Notes under the pieces: model-generated
Databases searched by the model: none
What the model was told of the DNA's origin: nothing
The model's input: the letters and a program-made list of their open reading frames with translations, nothing else
Program-made: the position numbers and the translations under genes
NCBI RefSeq assembly: GCF_904848625.1
Contig: NZ_CAJHCP010000002.1
Span: 1-64,000, forward strand
Origin: Paraburkholderia metrosideri
GTDB taxonomy: Bacteria > Pseudomonadota > Gammaproteobacteria > Burkholderiales > Burkholderiaceae
DNA length: 64,000 bases
Reading direction: 5' to 3'
Shown here: positions 27,281 through 35,850 of the stretch, one piece after another
Numbering within the stretch: position 1 is the first letter of the stretch
Layout of the letters: every line of letters starts with the position of its first letter

Positions 27281-28441
27281 ATGAAAAAACTCAACCGTGT
27301 CCTACCTTTGACTTTGCTCGCCTTGTCGATGGCCGCGTCCGCGCAGGCGCCAGGCGAACAGGTCGTGCTGATCGGACTGGCCGCGCCGCTGACGGGTCCG
27401 TCCGCGCGCATCGGCAAAGATCTGCAGAACGGTGCGCAACTCGCGCTCGACGATGCCAACGCCAAACATCCGACGCTCAACGGCAAGCCGGTGTTCTACA
27501 AGCTCGCTTCGGCTGATGACCAATCCGATCCGCGCACCGCGGTGACGGTCGCGCAACAGCTAGTGGATGGTCATGTGATCGGAGTGGTCGGACACTGGAA
27601 CACCGGCTGCAGCATCGCCGCATCGCGCGTCTATCACGACGCGGGCGTTCCGGAAATCGCACCTGCGTCGACCGGGCACCAATACACGCAGCAACACTTC
27701 GGCAACGCATTCCGGATCATGGGCCACGACGATTCCAGTGGCGCGTACACCGGCGCCTATGCAGTGAAGACGCTGCATGCCAAGCGGATCGTAGTGATGG
27801 ACGACCGGACCTCGTTCGGCTCGGGTCTGGCGACGCAATTCATCAAGGGCGTCGAGGCGAACGGCGGCACGGTCGTGGATCGCGAGTATGTCGATGACAA
27901 GACCACCGACTTCAGCGGCGTGCTGACCGCGATCAAAGGCAAGAAAGCGGACCTGGTTTTCTTTGGCGGCATTGACGCGCAGGCCGCACCGATTGCGCGC
28001 CGCATGCGGCAACTCCAGATCAACGCGCCGTTGTTGGGGGCCGGCGGCTTTGTGAGCCAGACGTTCCTCAAGCTGGCAGGCAACGCTGGCGATGGTGTGA
28101 CCGCGCTGGAGCCGGGTCGTCCGCTTGACCGGATGCCTGGCGGCAAGGCGTTCGACGCGCAATATCGCGCGAAATATCACGCGCCGATCGAGTTGCACGC
28201 ACCTTTCGCGTACGACGCAGCGGCGACAATCATCGCAGCGGTCCAGCAGACACAGTCCACCGATCCGGCGAAACTGGTCGCGGCGATCCACGCCATCGAC
28301 CGGCAAGGCGTCACGGGCACCATCGCTTTCGACAGCGAGGGCAATCTGAAGGACCCCGCGTTCACGATCTATCAGGTCAAGGGCGGCAGCTGGGACGTGG
28401 TCGATATTCTGGGTGGCAACGCCAGCGTGGCGGCACGATGA
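27281..28441 (+). CDS. Leu/Ile/Val-type ABC substrate-binding protein
   Basis: A 386-residue periplasmic binding protein of the branched-chain amino acid (LivJ/LivK) family with a Sec signal peptide (MKKLNRVLPLTLLALSMAASAQA). Family segments include IGLAAPLTGPSARIGKDLQNGAQLALDDANA, and the GVVGHWNTGCSIAAS and YTQQHFGNAFRIMG stretches. The gene overlaps the next by 4 bases (ATGA). No matching Liv permease or ATPase is in the window, so it depends on another importer or works as a sensor. By context it should bind a cysteine-related ligand. Confidence 0.93.
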   Translation: MKKLNRVLPLTLLALSMAASAQAPGEQVVLIGLAAPLTGPSARIGKDLQNGAQLALDDANAKHPTLNGKPVFYKLASADDQSDPRTAVTVAQQLVDGHVIGVVGHWNTGCSIAASRVYHDAGVPEIAPASTGHQYTQQHFGNAFRIMGHDDSSGAYTGAYAVKTLHAKRIVVMDDRTSFGSGLATQFIKGVEANGGTVVDREYVDDKTTDFSGVLTAIKGKKADLVFFGGIDAQAAPIARRMRQLQINAPLLGAGGFVSQTFLKLAGNAGDGVTALEPGRPLDRMPGGKAFDAQYRAKYHAPIELHAPFAYDAAATIIAAVQQTQSTDPAKLVAAIHAIDRQGVTGTIAFDSEGNLKDPAFTIYQVKGGSWDVVDILGGNASVAAR

Positions 28442-28983
28442 GCGAAGCGAAAAAAACATTCCCCATTCATGTGGAGCAGGGAACCGATGCAGACGACCGC
28501 CTCGGCATTCTCGCGCGGCGGCGCATCGAAGCGGAGATCATCAAGCCGATCTACGAGATCCTGAAACGCGACTACGGGATCGAAAAAGCCCAGGCAGTGA
28601 TCGCCGAGGCCGTGCAGGGCGAAGCGATTCGCGCGGGCCAGCAGTTCGCCGCGGCGGACCCCGACGGTACGGGAATCGAGTCGTTCACCGCACTGCAGGT
28701 GCTGTGGGAGAAAGACGACGCGCTCGAGGTCGACGTGCTTCGAGCCGACTCGCAGCATTACGACTACGACGTCAAGCGTTGCAGCTACGCGCAGATGTAT
28801 CACGCGATGGGCCTCGGCGAAATCGGCCACCTGTTGAGTTGTGCACGCGACAGCCTGTTTATCGCCGGTTATGACCCACGGATTCAACTGACGCGCACGT
28901 CGACCGTGATGCAGGGGGGCGCGCGTTGCGATTTCCGCTATGAGATGGTGAACGCAGGTGGAGAAAGGCCGCGCGATGAGTGA
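28438..28983 (+). CDS. L-2-amino-thiazoline-4-carboxylate hydrolase family protein
   Basis: A 181-residue protein of the ATC-hydrolase family, best known from Pseudomonas where it opens the ring of L-2-amino-thiazoline-4-carboxylate to N-carbamoyl-L-cysteine. The typical C-terminal pattern is readable: CSYAQMYHAMGLGEIGHLLSC, then DSLFIAGYDPRIQLTRTSTVMQGG and CDFRYEM. Conserved cysteines lie within it. It starts in the stop of the binding-protein gene and its end overlaps the M20 hydrolase by 8 bases. The following gene would supply the second pathway step, which supports this call. Confidence 0.85.
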   Translation: MSEAKKTFPIHVEQGTDADDRLGILARRRIEAEIIKPIYEILKRDYGIEKAQAVIAEAVQGEAIRAGQQFAAADPDGTGIESFTALQVLWEKDDALEVDVLRADSQHYDYDVKRCSYAQMYHAMGLGEIGHLLSCARDSLFIAGYDPRIQLTRTSTVMQGGARCDFRYEMVNAGGERPRDE

Positions 28984-30247
28984 GTTAGCTGAAAATACCG
29001 TCCAACACGCATCGTTGCGGACCAACCGCGAGCGGCTGTGGGCTTCGCTGGAGCAGATGGCGCAGATCGGCGCGACGCCGAAAGGCGGCGTTTGCCGGCT
29101 GGCGCTGACCGAACTGGATCGTCAGTCGCGCGATCTGTTTGTCGAGTGGGCGCGCGAGGCGGGCTGCGCGATTCGCGTCGACAGAATGGGCAATATCTTC
29201 GCGCGGCGCGCCGGGCGCGATGTGAAGGCTGCGCCGGTGCTGACCGGTTCGCATGCAGATACGCAACCGACCGGCGGTCGCTATGACGGCATCTACGGCG
29301 TGCTCGGCGGACTCGAAGTGGTGCGCGCGCTCAACGATGCGCAGATCGAAACCGAGCGTCCAATCGACGTGGTGGTCTGGACCAACGAAGAAGGTTCACG
29401 CTTCGCGCCAGCGATGATTGCATCCGGTGTGTTCGCCGGTGTCTATTCGCTCGAACACGGGCTGTCGCGATCCGATCCGGCGGGCACGACGATCGCCGAG
29501 GCGCTTGAAGCGATTGGCTATAACGGCACGGAAGAAGTCGGGCATTTTCCGATCCATGCCGCGTACGAATTGCATATCGAGCAAGGCGCAATTCTCGAGC
29601 GCAGCGGCCACACCATTGGCGTCGTGACGGCCGGACAGGGACAGCGCTGGTACGAGGTGACCCTCACCGGTGTCGACGCGCATGCGGGTACCACGCCGAT
29701 GGATCTGCGTCACGATGCGCTGGCGGGTGCGGCGAAAATGATCGGTTTCGTCGAACAGACCGGACGCAGCCACGCGCCGTATTGCCGCGCGACCGTCGGC
29801 ATGATCGAGGCGCGGCCGAACTCTCGCAACACCGTGCCCGGAGAATGTTTCTTTACCGTCGAGTTCCGTCATCCGGATGCCGCGGTGCTGGCCGACATGG
29901 ATCAGGCATTGCGTGCAGAGCTTGCAAGGGTCGCGAGCGAAGCGGGATTGTCCGCGCAGATCGAACAGATCTTCAACTACGCGCCGGTTCCGTTTGCGCC
30001 GCAATGTATCGACGCCGTGCGCCACGCGGCGCGGCAACTCGATTTGCGTCATGCCGATATTGTGTCGGGCGCTGGCCATGACGCGTGTTATGTCGCCCGC
30101 GTTGCGCCGACTGGGATGATCTTCATCCCCTGCGTCGGCGGCTTGAGTCATAACGAAGCTGAAGCGATCACACCGGAGTGGGCATCGGCGGGTGCCGATG
30201 TGCTGTTGCATGCGATTCTTGCAAGCGCGGGTGTCGTGCGGCAATGA
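28976..30247 (+). CDS. M20-family N-carbamoyl-L-amino acid hydrolase
   Basis: A 423-residue zinc-dependent amidohydrolase of the M20 peptidase clan (hydantoinase/carbamoylase group). Metal-binding motifs are visible: GSHADTQPTGGRYDG near residue 85, TNEEGSRFAPAMIASGVFAG near 130, HIEQG near 195, and GAGHDACYVA toward the end. In this operon it would release L-cysteine from N-carbamoyl-L-cysteine, matching the known ATC pathway, but beta-ureidopropionase or another N-carbamoyl acid hydrolase is equally possible from the sequence alone. The ATG at 28976 is preferred to a GTG at 28958. Confidence 0.9.
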   Translation: MSELAENTVQHASLRTNRERLWASLEQMAQIGATPKGGVCRLALTELDRQSRDLFVEWAREAGCAIRVDRMGNIFARRAGRDVKAAPVLTGSHADTQPTGGRYDGIYGVLGGLEVVRALNDAQIETERPIDVVVWTNEEGSRFAPAMIASGVFAGVYSLEHGLSRSDPAGTTIAEALEAIGYNGTEEVGHFPIHAAYELHIEQGAILERSGHTIGVVTAGQGQRWYEVTLTGVDAHAGTTPMDLRHDALAGAAKMIGFVEQTGRSHAPYCRATVGMIEARPNSRNTVPGECFFTVEFRHPDAAVLADMDQALRAELARVASEAGLSAQIEQIFNYAPVPFAPQCIDAVRHAARQLDLRHADIVSGAGHDACYVARVAPTGMIFIPCVGGLSHNEAEAITPEWASAGADVLLHAILASAGVVRQ

Positions 30248-30462
30248 CGCGGTAGTGTGATTGGCGGCCGTCGGGCTCGACTCCGCGGCCGCGCAAATAA
30301 GCTCACGCGCTATCGATATTTCGCGAAGAGTGCAGGGGGAGGGTGACGCGTCGCGCAGACGCCTGTGCGTTCAGATTCGGCTGGAGATTCCGCGAACGTA
30401 TCGGTTATTTTTCGAAATTCAGGCTTATTACCATGCTGCATATTCATCGATAACTTGATGCT

Positions 30463-30491
30463 TTGTGGAAGTCAGGGGCCTTTGCTAGAGT
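30463..30491 (+). promoter_or_regulatory. Candidate promoter of the amino-acid ABC operon
   Basis: TTGTGG at 30463-30468 and TAGAGT at 30486-30491 are separated by 17 bases, with a TGC extension before the -10. They lie about 70 bases before the binding-protein start. The region from 30248 to 30562 holds no gene and is more AT-rich than its flanks. The match to consensus is moderate. Confidence 0.35.
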
Positions 30492-30562
30492 CCGCCCACG
30501 CTGGTGATCCAGTTGCTGGCGGGAACCGAGTTCTCATCTCTATCTCTGCGGAGCCCACTCTC

Positions 30563-31342
30563 ATGAAATCGATTCGTACCGTCCTGTTGTTTGCGTTGCT
30601 GCAGGCCGTTGCCGTCACTCCGGCATTTGCGGCAGACGAGCTCACCCAGATCAAGACATCAGGGGTATTCAAGGTAGGCACCGAGGGTACTTACGCACCT
30701 TTTACTTACCACGACGAATCCGGCAAGCTGACGGGTTTCGACGTCGAGATCGCGACCGAGATCGCGAGACGTCTCGGCGTGAAGCCGGAATTCGTCGAGG
30801 GCAAGTGGGACGGCCTGATTGCCGGTCTCGATGTCAATCGTTATGACGCGGTGATCAACGAAGTCGCCGTGACAGACGCGCGCAAAGCGAAATACGACTT
30901 TTCCACGCCCTATATTGCTTCGCACGCGGCGCTGATCGTGCGCTCGGACAACACGACGATCAAGACTTTCGACGACCTGAAAGGCAAAAAATCCGCTAAT
31001 ACGCTGACCAGCAATTTCGGCAAGATCGCCAGGGACCACGGCGCGGACGTGGTCAGCGTCCAGGGCTTTAACGAATCGATCGATCTGCTGACATCGGGGC
31101 GTGTCGATGCGACAGTCAACGATTCATTGTCGTTTCTCGACTTCAAAAAACACAAGCCGGATGCGCGGGTAAAAATCGTAGCAATCGACAATTCCGCCGA
31201 TAGCGACAAGTCGGCGGTTCTGCTGCGCAAGGGTAGTCCCGAACTGGTGGCCGCCATCGACAAGGCGCTCGCTGATATCAAGTCCGACGGCACCTACGAG
31301 AAGATCTCGCAGAAGTACTTTGGCAAAGACGTCTCACAGTAA
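30563..31342 (+). CDS. Polar amino-acid/cystine-type ABC substrate-binding protein
   Basis: A 259-residue periplasmic binding protein of the family-3 type with a Sec signal (MKSIRTVLLFALLQAVAV, cleavage near FAADE). The segments VGTEGTYAPFTYHDESGKLTGFDVEIA, WDGLIAGLDVNRYDAVINEV and FSTPYIASHAALIV match the cystine/glutamate-binding group; the YAPFTYHDESGKLTGFD pattern is closest to cystine-binding FliY/TcyA. Cystine is an inference that the neighbouring sulfur-related genes support. A GGAG lies upstream. First gene of a three-gene importer operon. Confidence 0.93.
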   Translation: MKSIRTVLLFALLQAVAVTPAFAADELTQIKTSGVFKVGTEGTYAPFTYHDESGKLTGFDVEIATEIARRLGVKPEFVEGKWDGLIAGLDVNRYDAVINEVAVTDARKAKYDFSTPYIASHAALIVRSDNTTIKTFDDLKGKKSANTLTSNFGKIARDHGADVVSVQGFNESIDLLTSGRVDATVNDSLSFLDFKKHKPDARVKIVAIDNSADSDKSAVLLRKGSPELVAAIDKALADIKSDGTYEKISQKYFGKDVSQ

Positions 31343-31362
31343 GCGCTGGACGGAACTGAATC

Positions 31363-32043
31363 ATGCCGCCCTGGTTGCATCTGATGGCACAGTCGCTGTG
31401 GCCCCTGCTCTATGCGGGGCTTGTATTTACAGTGCCGCTCACTTTGGCTTCATTCAGTCTCGGGTTGGCACTGGCGTTCGCAGCAGCGTTGATACGCCTG
31501 TTCGGTCCGCGCTGGCTGGTGGCCATCGTACGCTTTTACGTGTGGCTGATTCGAGGATCCCCGTTGCTGGTGCAGCTGTTCGTGATTTTCTACGGCTTGC
31601 CCAACGTGGGGATCGTGCTTGATCCGCTGACGGCGGCCATTATTGGATTCTCGCTTAATGTGGGCGCATACAACTCGGAAGTGATCCGAGGCGTGGTGGA
31701 GTCCATTCCGAAAGGTCAGTGGGAAGCCGCCTATTCAATAGGGATGACGCGCGCGGAAGCGCTGCGCCGTGTGATCCTGCCGCAAGCCGCGAGGGTCGCG
31801 CTGCCGCCTTTGTCCAACTCGTTCATCTCGCTTGTGAAGGATACGTCGCTCGCCGCCGTGCTGACCGTGCCGGAGGTCTTTCAGGCGGCGCAACGCATTG
31901 CCTCAGTCACCTACGAGCCGTTGATTCTGTACACGGAGGCCGCGCTCATCTACCTCGTCTTTAGTTCCGTGTTGTCATCGGCACAGGTCCGGCTCGAACG
32001 GCGATTTGGCCGGCATGCCCTTTTTGACGCAGGCAACCGATGA
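31363..32043 (+). CDS. Amino-acid ABC transporter permease
   Basis: A 226-residue inner-membrane permease of the HisM/GlnP/TcyB type with about five helices. The conserved coupling region ESIPKGQWEAAYSIGMTRAEALRRVILPQA contacts the ATPase. It lies 21 bp after the binding-protein gene and overlaps the ATPase by 4 bases (ATGA). A homodimer would form the pore, as no second permease is present. Confidence 0.95.
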   Translation: MPPWLHLMAQSLWPLLYAGLVFTVPLTLASFSLGLALAFAAALIRLFGPRWLVAIVRFYVWLIRGSPLLVQLFVIFYGLPNVGIVLDPLTAAIIGFSLNVGAYNSEVIRGVVESIPKGQWEAAYSIGMTRAEALRRVILPQAARVALPPLSNSFISLVKDTSLAAVLTVPEVFQAAQRIASVTYEPLILYTEAALIYLVFSSVLSSAQVRLERRFGRHALFDAGNR

Positions 32044-32807
32044 TCAAACTGGAAAAAATCGATAAGGTTTTCGGCGAGCATCAGGTGTTGAGTTCGGTGG
32101 ATCTGACGCTTGCACCCGGCAGCGTCACCGCATTAATTGGCCCATCGGGCAGTGGCAAGAGCACGCTGCTGCGTTGCGTGAATCTGCTCGAAATTCCCGA
32201 CGGGGGAGCCCTCGAAGTGGGCGGTCAGCGCCTCGAATTCAGCCGCGACCAGCCACCAGCGCGCGATGCGCTGCTAGCCATCCGGCGGCGCACCGGCATG
32301 GTGTTCCAGAATTTTCAGTTATTTCCGCATTTGACGGTGATGCAGAACGTCACGGAGGGACTGCTTACCGTTCAGAAGTGGAACAAGGCCCGAGCCCGGG
32401 ATCGCGCGCACGAACTGCTGACGAAGGTCGGCATCGCGCATAAGGCCGACGCTTGGCCCGCGACGCTTTCTGGTGGACAGCAGCAGCGCGTCGCGATCGC
32501 ACGGGCGCTAGCGCCGTCGCCCGAGGTTTTGCTGTGTGATGAGCCAACCTCGGCACTCGATCCGGGGCTGGCGGTTGAAGTAGTCGAAGTACTCAAACAA
32601 CTCGCCGTCGAAGGAATGACCATGTTAATGGCAACTCATGACCTGCGTCTCGCAGCGCTGATCGCGCGAGACGTGGTGTTTCTCAACAACGGTGTCGTGG
32701 TGGAAGCGGGGCCGTCACGCGAGATTTTCACCCGGCCTCGCGAGCCCGACACCGCGCGTTTTGTCTCGACGCTAACGCAAAATGTGCCGGACACATGGAA
32801 AGATTGA
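32040..32807 (+). CDS. Amino-acid ABC transporter ATP-binding protein
   Basis: A 255-residue ATPase of the polar amino acid group. The Walker A motif GPSGSGKST (near residue 35), the Q-loop, the signature LSGGQQQR and the Walker B LLCDEPTSALD are all intact. It completes the importer with the two preceding genes; a cystine-like function is inferred from the binding protein. Confidence 0.96.
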   Translation: MIKLEKIDKVFGEHQVLSSVDLTLAPGSVTALIGPSGSGKSTLLRCVNLLEIPDGGALEVGGQRLEFSRDQPPARDALLAIRRRTGMVFQNFQLFPHLTVMQNVTEGLLTVQKWNKARARDRAHELLTKVGIAHKADAWPATLSGGQQQRVAIARALAPSPEVLLCDEPTSALDPGLAVEVVEVLKQLAVEGMTMLMATHDLRLAALIARDVVFLNNGVVVEAGPSREIFTRPREPDTARFVSTLTQNVPDTWKD

Positions 32808-32922
32808 GAGGGCGGCCCGGCCAGCTGTTCGGCACTGAACAAAATTTGTGAGGCATGCCAGCGTGTCGCGTTAGAAAACTGCGCCAAAATAGGCTGTTGC
32901 GTGTTTTCAGCCGAGGCATCCT

Positions 32923-33369
32923 ATGGAATCTTTCTCGCCCTATAGCGCGCTGGCTGGCGGCGTGCTGATCGGGCTTTCGGCCTCAGCGCTGCTCTGGCTC
33001 AACGGCCGGATTGCCGGCATCAGCGGCATTGCGCGAGGGCTGCTGTCGCTGGACCGCAGCGGGCTGATGTGGCGCGGGTTGTTTCTGGCTGGCCTGATTG
33101 GTGGTGCATGGCTCTACTACTGGGTGGCCGCACGCACAGGACAGGGTGACGCAATACCTCGCGTAAGACCAGGATTCCCGCCTGCCATACTGGTTGCCGG
33201 AGGGCTCGCAGTCGGTTTCGGCACGGCGCTCGCGCGCGGGTGTACCAGCGGACACGGCGTATGTGGCATCGCCCGTTTTTCCCGGCGGTCTATTGTCGCG
33301 ACGGGGGTTTTTCTCGTTGCGGGCATTGCGACGACCTACGTCATGCGCCACGTGTTGGGGGTCCAATGA
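32923..33369 (+). CDS. YeeE/YedE-family transporter, first half
   Basis: A 148-residue membrane protein with about four helices and the YeeE/YedE fingerprint: GVLIGLSASALLWLNGRIAGISGI at the start and ARGCTSGHGVCGIARFS with its cysteine near residue 105. Members transport thiosulfate or related sulfur species and use such cysteines to pass sulfur. It is translationally coupled (ATGA) with the following gene, which makes the second half. Together they equal one full-length YeeE-type transporter. Confidence 0.9.
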   Translation: MESFSPYSALAGGVLIGLSASALLWLNGRIAGISGIARGLLSLDRSGLMWRGLFLAGLIGGAWLYYWVAARTGQGDAIPRVRPGFPPAILVAGGLAVGFGTALARGCTSGHGVCGIARFSRRSIVATGVFLVAGIATTYVMRHVLGVQ

Positions 33370-33791
33370 AGCCGCTGCGATATCTGGCCAGCCTTGCGTG
33401 CGGATTGCTGTTCGGCATCGGGCTTGCACTAGCGGGAATGACCCGCCCACAAAAGGTATTGGGCTTTCTGGATGTGGCTGGGCCCTGGGACCCGAGTCTG
33501 CTGTTTGTATTGGGCGGGGCGGTAGCGGTCAGCGCCGTCGCGTTCCGTTATATCTTGCGCCGACATTCACCGCTTCTGGCGGAGTCTTTCGATTTGCCGA
33601 CCACGAAGCCGATCGATCGCAATCTGATTGCGGGCGCGACGATTTTTGGCATTGGATGGGGGCTGTCGGGCTACTGTCCTGGGCCGGCTATCGCGCTGCT
33701 TGCGGCTCCTGACACCGAGGCACTCTATTTTCTGCCCGCCATGCTGGCCGGCTGGTGGTTGTTCGCGTTCGTGGCGAAGAGGAGCAGGTAG
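33366..33791 (+). CDS. YeeE/YedE-family transporter, second half (DUF6691-like)
   Basis: A 141-residue membrane protein with four helices. The GWGLSGYCPGPAIALL segment carries the second conserved cysteine of the family, and the N-terminus (SLACGLLFGIGLALAGMTRP) matches the family's repeat. It starts in the stop codon of the first half. The pair is predicted to import a reduced sulfur compound and closes the sulfur-related gene block. Confidence 0.9.
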   Translation: MKPLRYLASLACGLLFGIGLALAGMTRPQKVLGFLDVAGPWDPSLLFVLGGAVAVSAVAFRYILRRHSPLLAESFDLPTTKPIDRNLIAGATIFGIGWGLSGYCPGPAIALLAAPDTEALYFLPAMLAGWWLFAFVAKRSR

Positions 33792-33869
33792 GTCAGCACC
33801 GGTCAACGCTGCAATTCGCGTATGCATGGAGGGTGCGCCGCATTACCTCAGGTCGAATAGCGTCCCATC

Positions 33870-34835
33870 TCACGCGAACCGCCCACTGCGCTGGACGAAG
33901 CTCAACGCGAGCACTGCGAAGATCAGTACGCCAGTGGCGACCTGTTGCCAGTAAAAATTCCACCCGATCAGCAACAGACCGTTGGCAACCAGGCTGATCA
34001 GCAGCACCCCTAGCAGCGTGCCAATGACGCCGGGCCGCCGCGTGGGAGACAGCGTGGTACCAATAAAGGTCGCACCGATCGCGTTCAGCAGATACCCGTT
34101 ACCGGCTTGCGGCACGTACGCTTTCACCGTCGACGACAGCAGTACGCCGACCACACCATAGATCAGCGCACTCGCGACAAACGTCCACGAAATGATCGCG
34201 CCCACTGGCAGCCCGGAGTAACGTGCAACGCCAGGCTGCTCGCCGAGCGCGCTTGCCTGCCGACCGAACACGGAGCGGGCCAGCGCCACGTGGACCACGA
34301 TCGCGAACAACGCGACCACCCATAGCGGCACGGGAACCCCGGCCAACGTACCGTGAGCCAGCTCGCTGAAATACGGCGATAAAGCCACGTTCAGCAGATA
34401 GACCGGTTGTCCGCCATCGGTGGCGAGTTGCTGGACCGTCTGTCCGATGAACAGCGTGCCGAGCGTCGCGAGGAAAGGCGCAATCCCCAGACTCGCGATT
34501 AGCACGCTGTTCAGTGCGCCGACCGCGAACGCAGCGGCGAGACCGCCAAGCAGCGCAACGGGCAGGCTCATCTGATGCGCGCTCAGCAGCACGAACACGA
34601 GACTGGCGACATCGATCGAGGTACCTAGTGACAGATCAATCGCACCAATCGACAACGCCAGCGTCATTCCAAGCGACGCAATCGCCAGTAGCGCGAAGTT
34701 GTTGAGCAAAACATCGGCGAGGTTATCAACGCGCGCGAAGCCCGGCGCGAAAGCCGCGAAAAAGGCAACGATCCCGATCAACGCAGCGATCAGCGCAAAG
34801 CGTTGCAGGCGCGCAATCCGTTCAATCATTCGCAT
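33870..34835 (-). CDS. Sugar ABC transporter permease (RbsC-like)
   Basis: A 321-residue inner-membrane permease of the ribose/galactose (BPD-transp-2) family with about nine helices. The LVFVLLSAHQMSLPVALLGGLAAAFAVGALNS stretch and the later GNGYLLNAIGATFIGTTLSP segment are typical. It overlaps the upstream permease gene by 14 bases and is last in the four-gene operon. Confidence 0.93.
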   Translation of the reverse strand: MRMIERIARLQRFALIAALIGIVAFFAAFAPGFARVDNLADVLLNNFALLAIASLGMTLALSIGAIDLSLGTSIDVASLVFVLLSAHQMSLPVALLGGLAAAFAVGALNSVLIASLGIAPFLATLGTLFIGQTVQQLATDGGQPVYLLNVALSPYFSELAHGTLAGVPVPLWVVALFAIVVHVALARSVFGRQASALGEQPGVARYSGLPVGAIISWTFVASALIYGVVGVLLSSTVKAYVPQAGNGYLLNAIGATFIGTTLSPTRRPGVIGTLLGVLLISLVANGLLLIGWNFYWQQVATGVLIFAVLALSFVQRSGRFA

Positions 34836-35850
34836 GGTTCCCGGTGTGGCTTCGACGGATCACGGCTGTGGTGGCCACGACGAACAGGATCAGCATGCCC
34901 TCGACGCCGTTGACCCAGTAGCTCGACACATTGTCGAGTTGAAAGCCGTTGTTGACGATGCCGATAAAAAGCACGGCGAGTAGTGTGCCGGGAATGGTCG
35001 GTACGAGTCGGCGCGAAAACACCACGCCGAGCAAAGCCGCTGCGATCACGGCCAGCAGGTTTTCGCCCGCGCCGGGCGAACTGCCGCTCAAGAGTGCCGA
35101 AGATGCCAGCGCCGCGAGCGCCGCCGCGATGCCGCTGACCACGTAACTGGCCGCGACGTAGCCACGCGTGGCAATGCCCGCAGCCCGCGCCGCGTCGCGA
35201 TGCGCGCCGGTGGCGCGCAGTCGCAGGCCGAACGGCGTGTAGTGAATCAGCGTGGTAAAAAGCACGGCGACTACGACGAGCGCGTAGGCGAGATGCGGCA
35301 CGTTGAAAGGGCCGCTGTCCAGCAGGAAAGCCATCACGGGCGACGCGACCGGCACGGAGGTGTTCTGTGTCAGAACGAGTTCCAGTCCCGCGGCGATATT
35401 CATCGTGGTCAGCGTGGCGAGCAGCGGAAAGATGCCCAACGCGATCACGGCAAACGCATTCAGCGCGCCGAGTGCTGCACCCGCCGCAACGGTGAGTGCG
35501 AGCGCCACGCTTTCGGGCAGGCCGTCACGCAACGTCACTGCGTAGACTGCCGCGCACCAGCCCATGTTTGCCGCAATCGACAGATCGAGGCCGCCTTTGA
35601 TCGGATCCGCGCCACCGCCAATCAGCACCGCCGTCAGGCCAAAGCCAAGAATCCCGACGACAACCGATTGCTGCAGCACGTTCGCCAGATTACTCACCGT
35701 GAGAAACAGCGGCGAACTCGCGGCAAATGCCAGAAACACCAGCGCGAAGGCCAGCACGGCGCCACTGCGAAGCCAGAACTGCGCACCGAACCATCCCGCC
35801 GGCAACCCGACGCGAGATCGTGGTCGAGCGCTGCCAAGTGCGTTGCTCAT
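34822..35850 (-). CDS. Sugar ABC transporter permease (RbsC-like)
   Basis: A 342-residue permease of the same family as its neighbour. Clear segments are GFGLTAVLIGGGADPIKGGLDLSIAANMG and the SGSSPGAGENLLAVIAAALLGVVFSRR stretch near the end. It overlaps the ATPase gene by 4 bases (ATGA). The two permeases probably form a heterodimer. Confidence 0.93.
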   Translation of the reverse strand: MSNALGSARPRSRVGLPAGWFGAQFWLRSGAVLAFALVFLAFAASSPLFLTVSNLANVLQQSVVVGILGFGLTAVLIGGGADPIKGGLDLSIAANMGWCAAVYAVTLRDGLPESVALALTVAAGAALGALNAFAVIALGIFPLLATLTTMNIAAGLELVLTQNTSVPVASPVMAFLLDSGPFNVPHLAYALVVVAVLFTTLIHYTPFGLRLRATGAHRDAARAAGIATRGYVAASYVVSGIAAALAALASSALLSGSSPGAGENLLAVIAAALLGVVFSRRLVPTIPGTLLAVLFIGIVNNGFQLDNVSSYWVNGVEGMLILFVVATTAVIRRSHTGNHAND

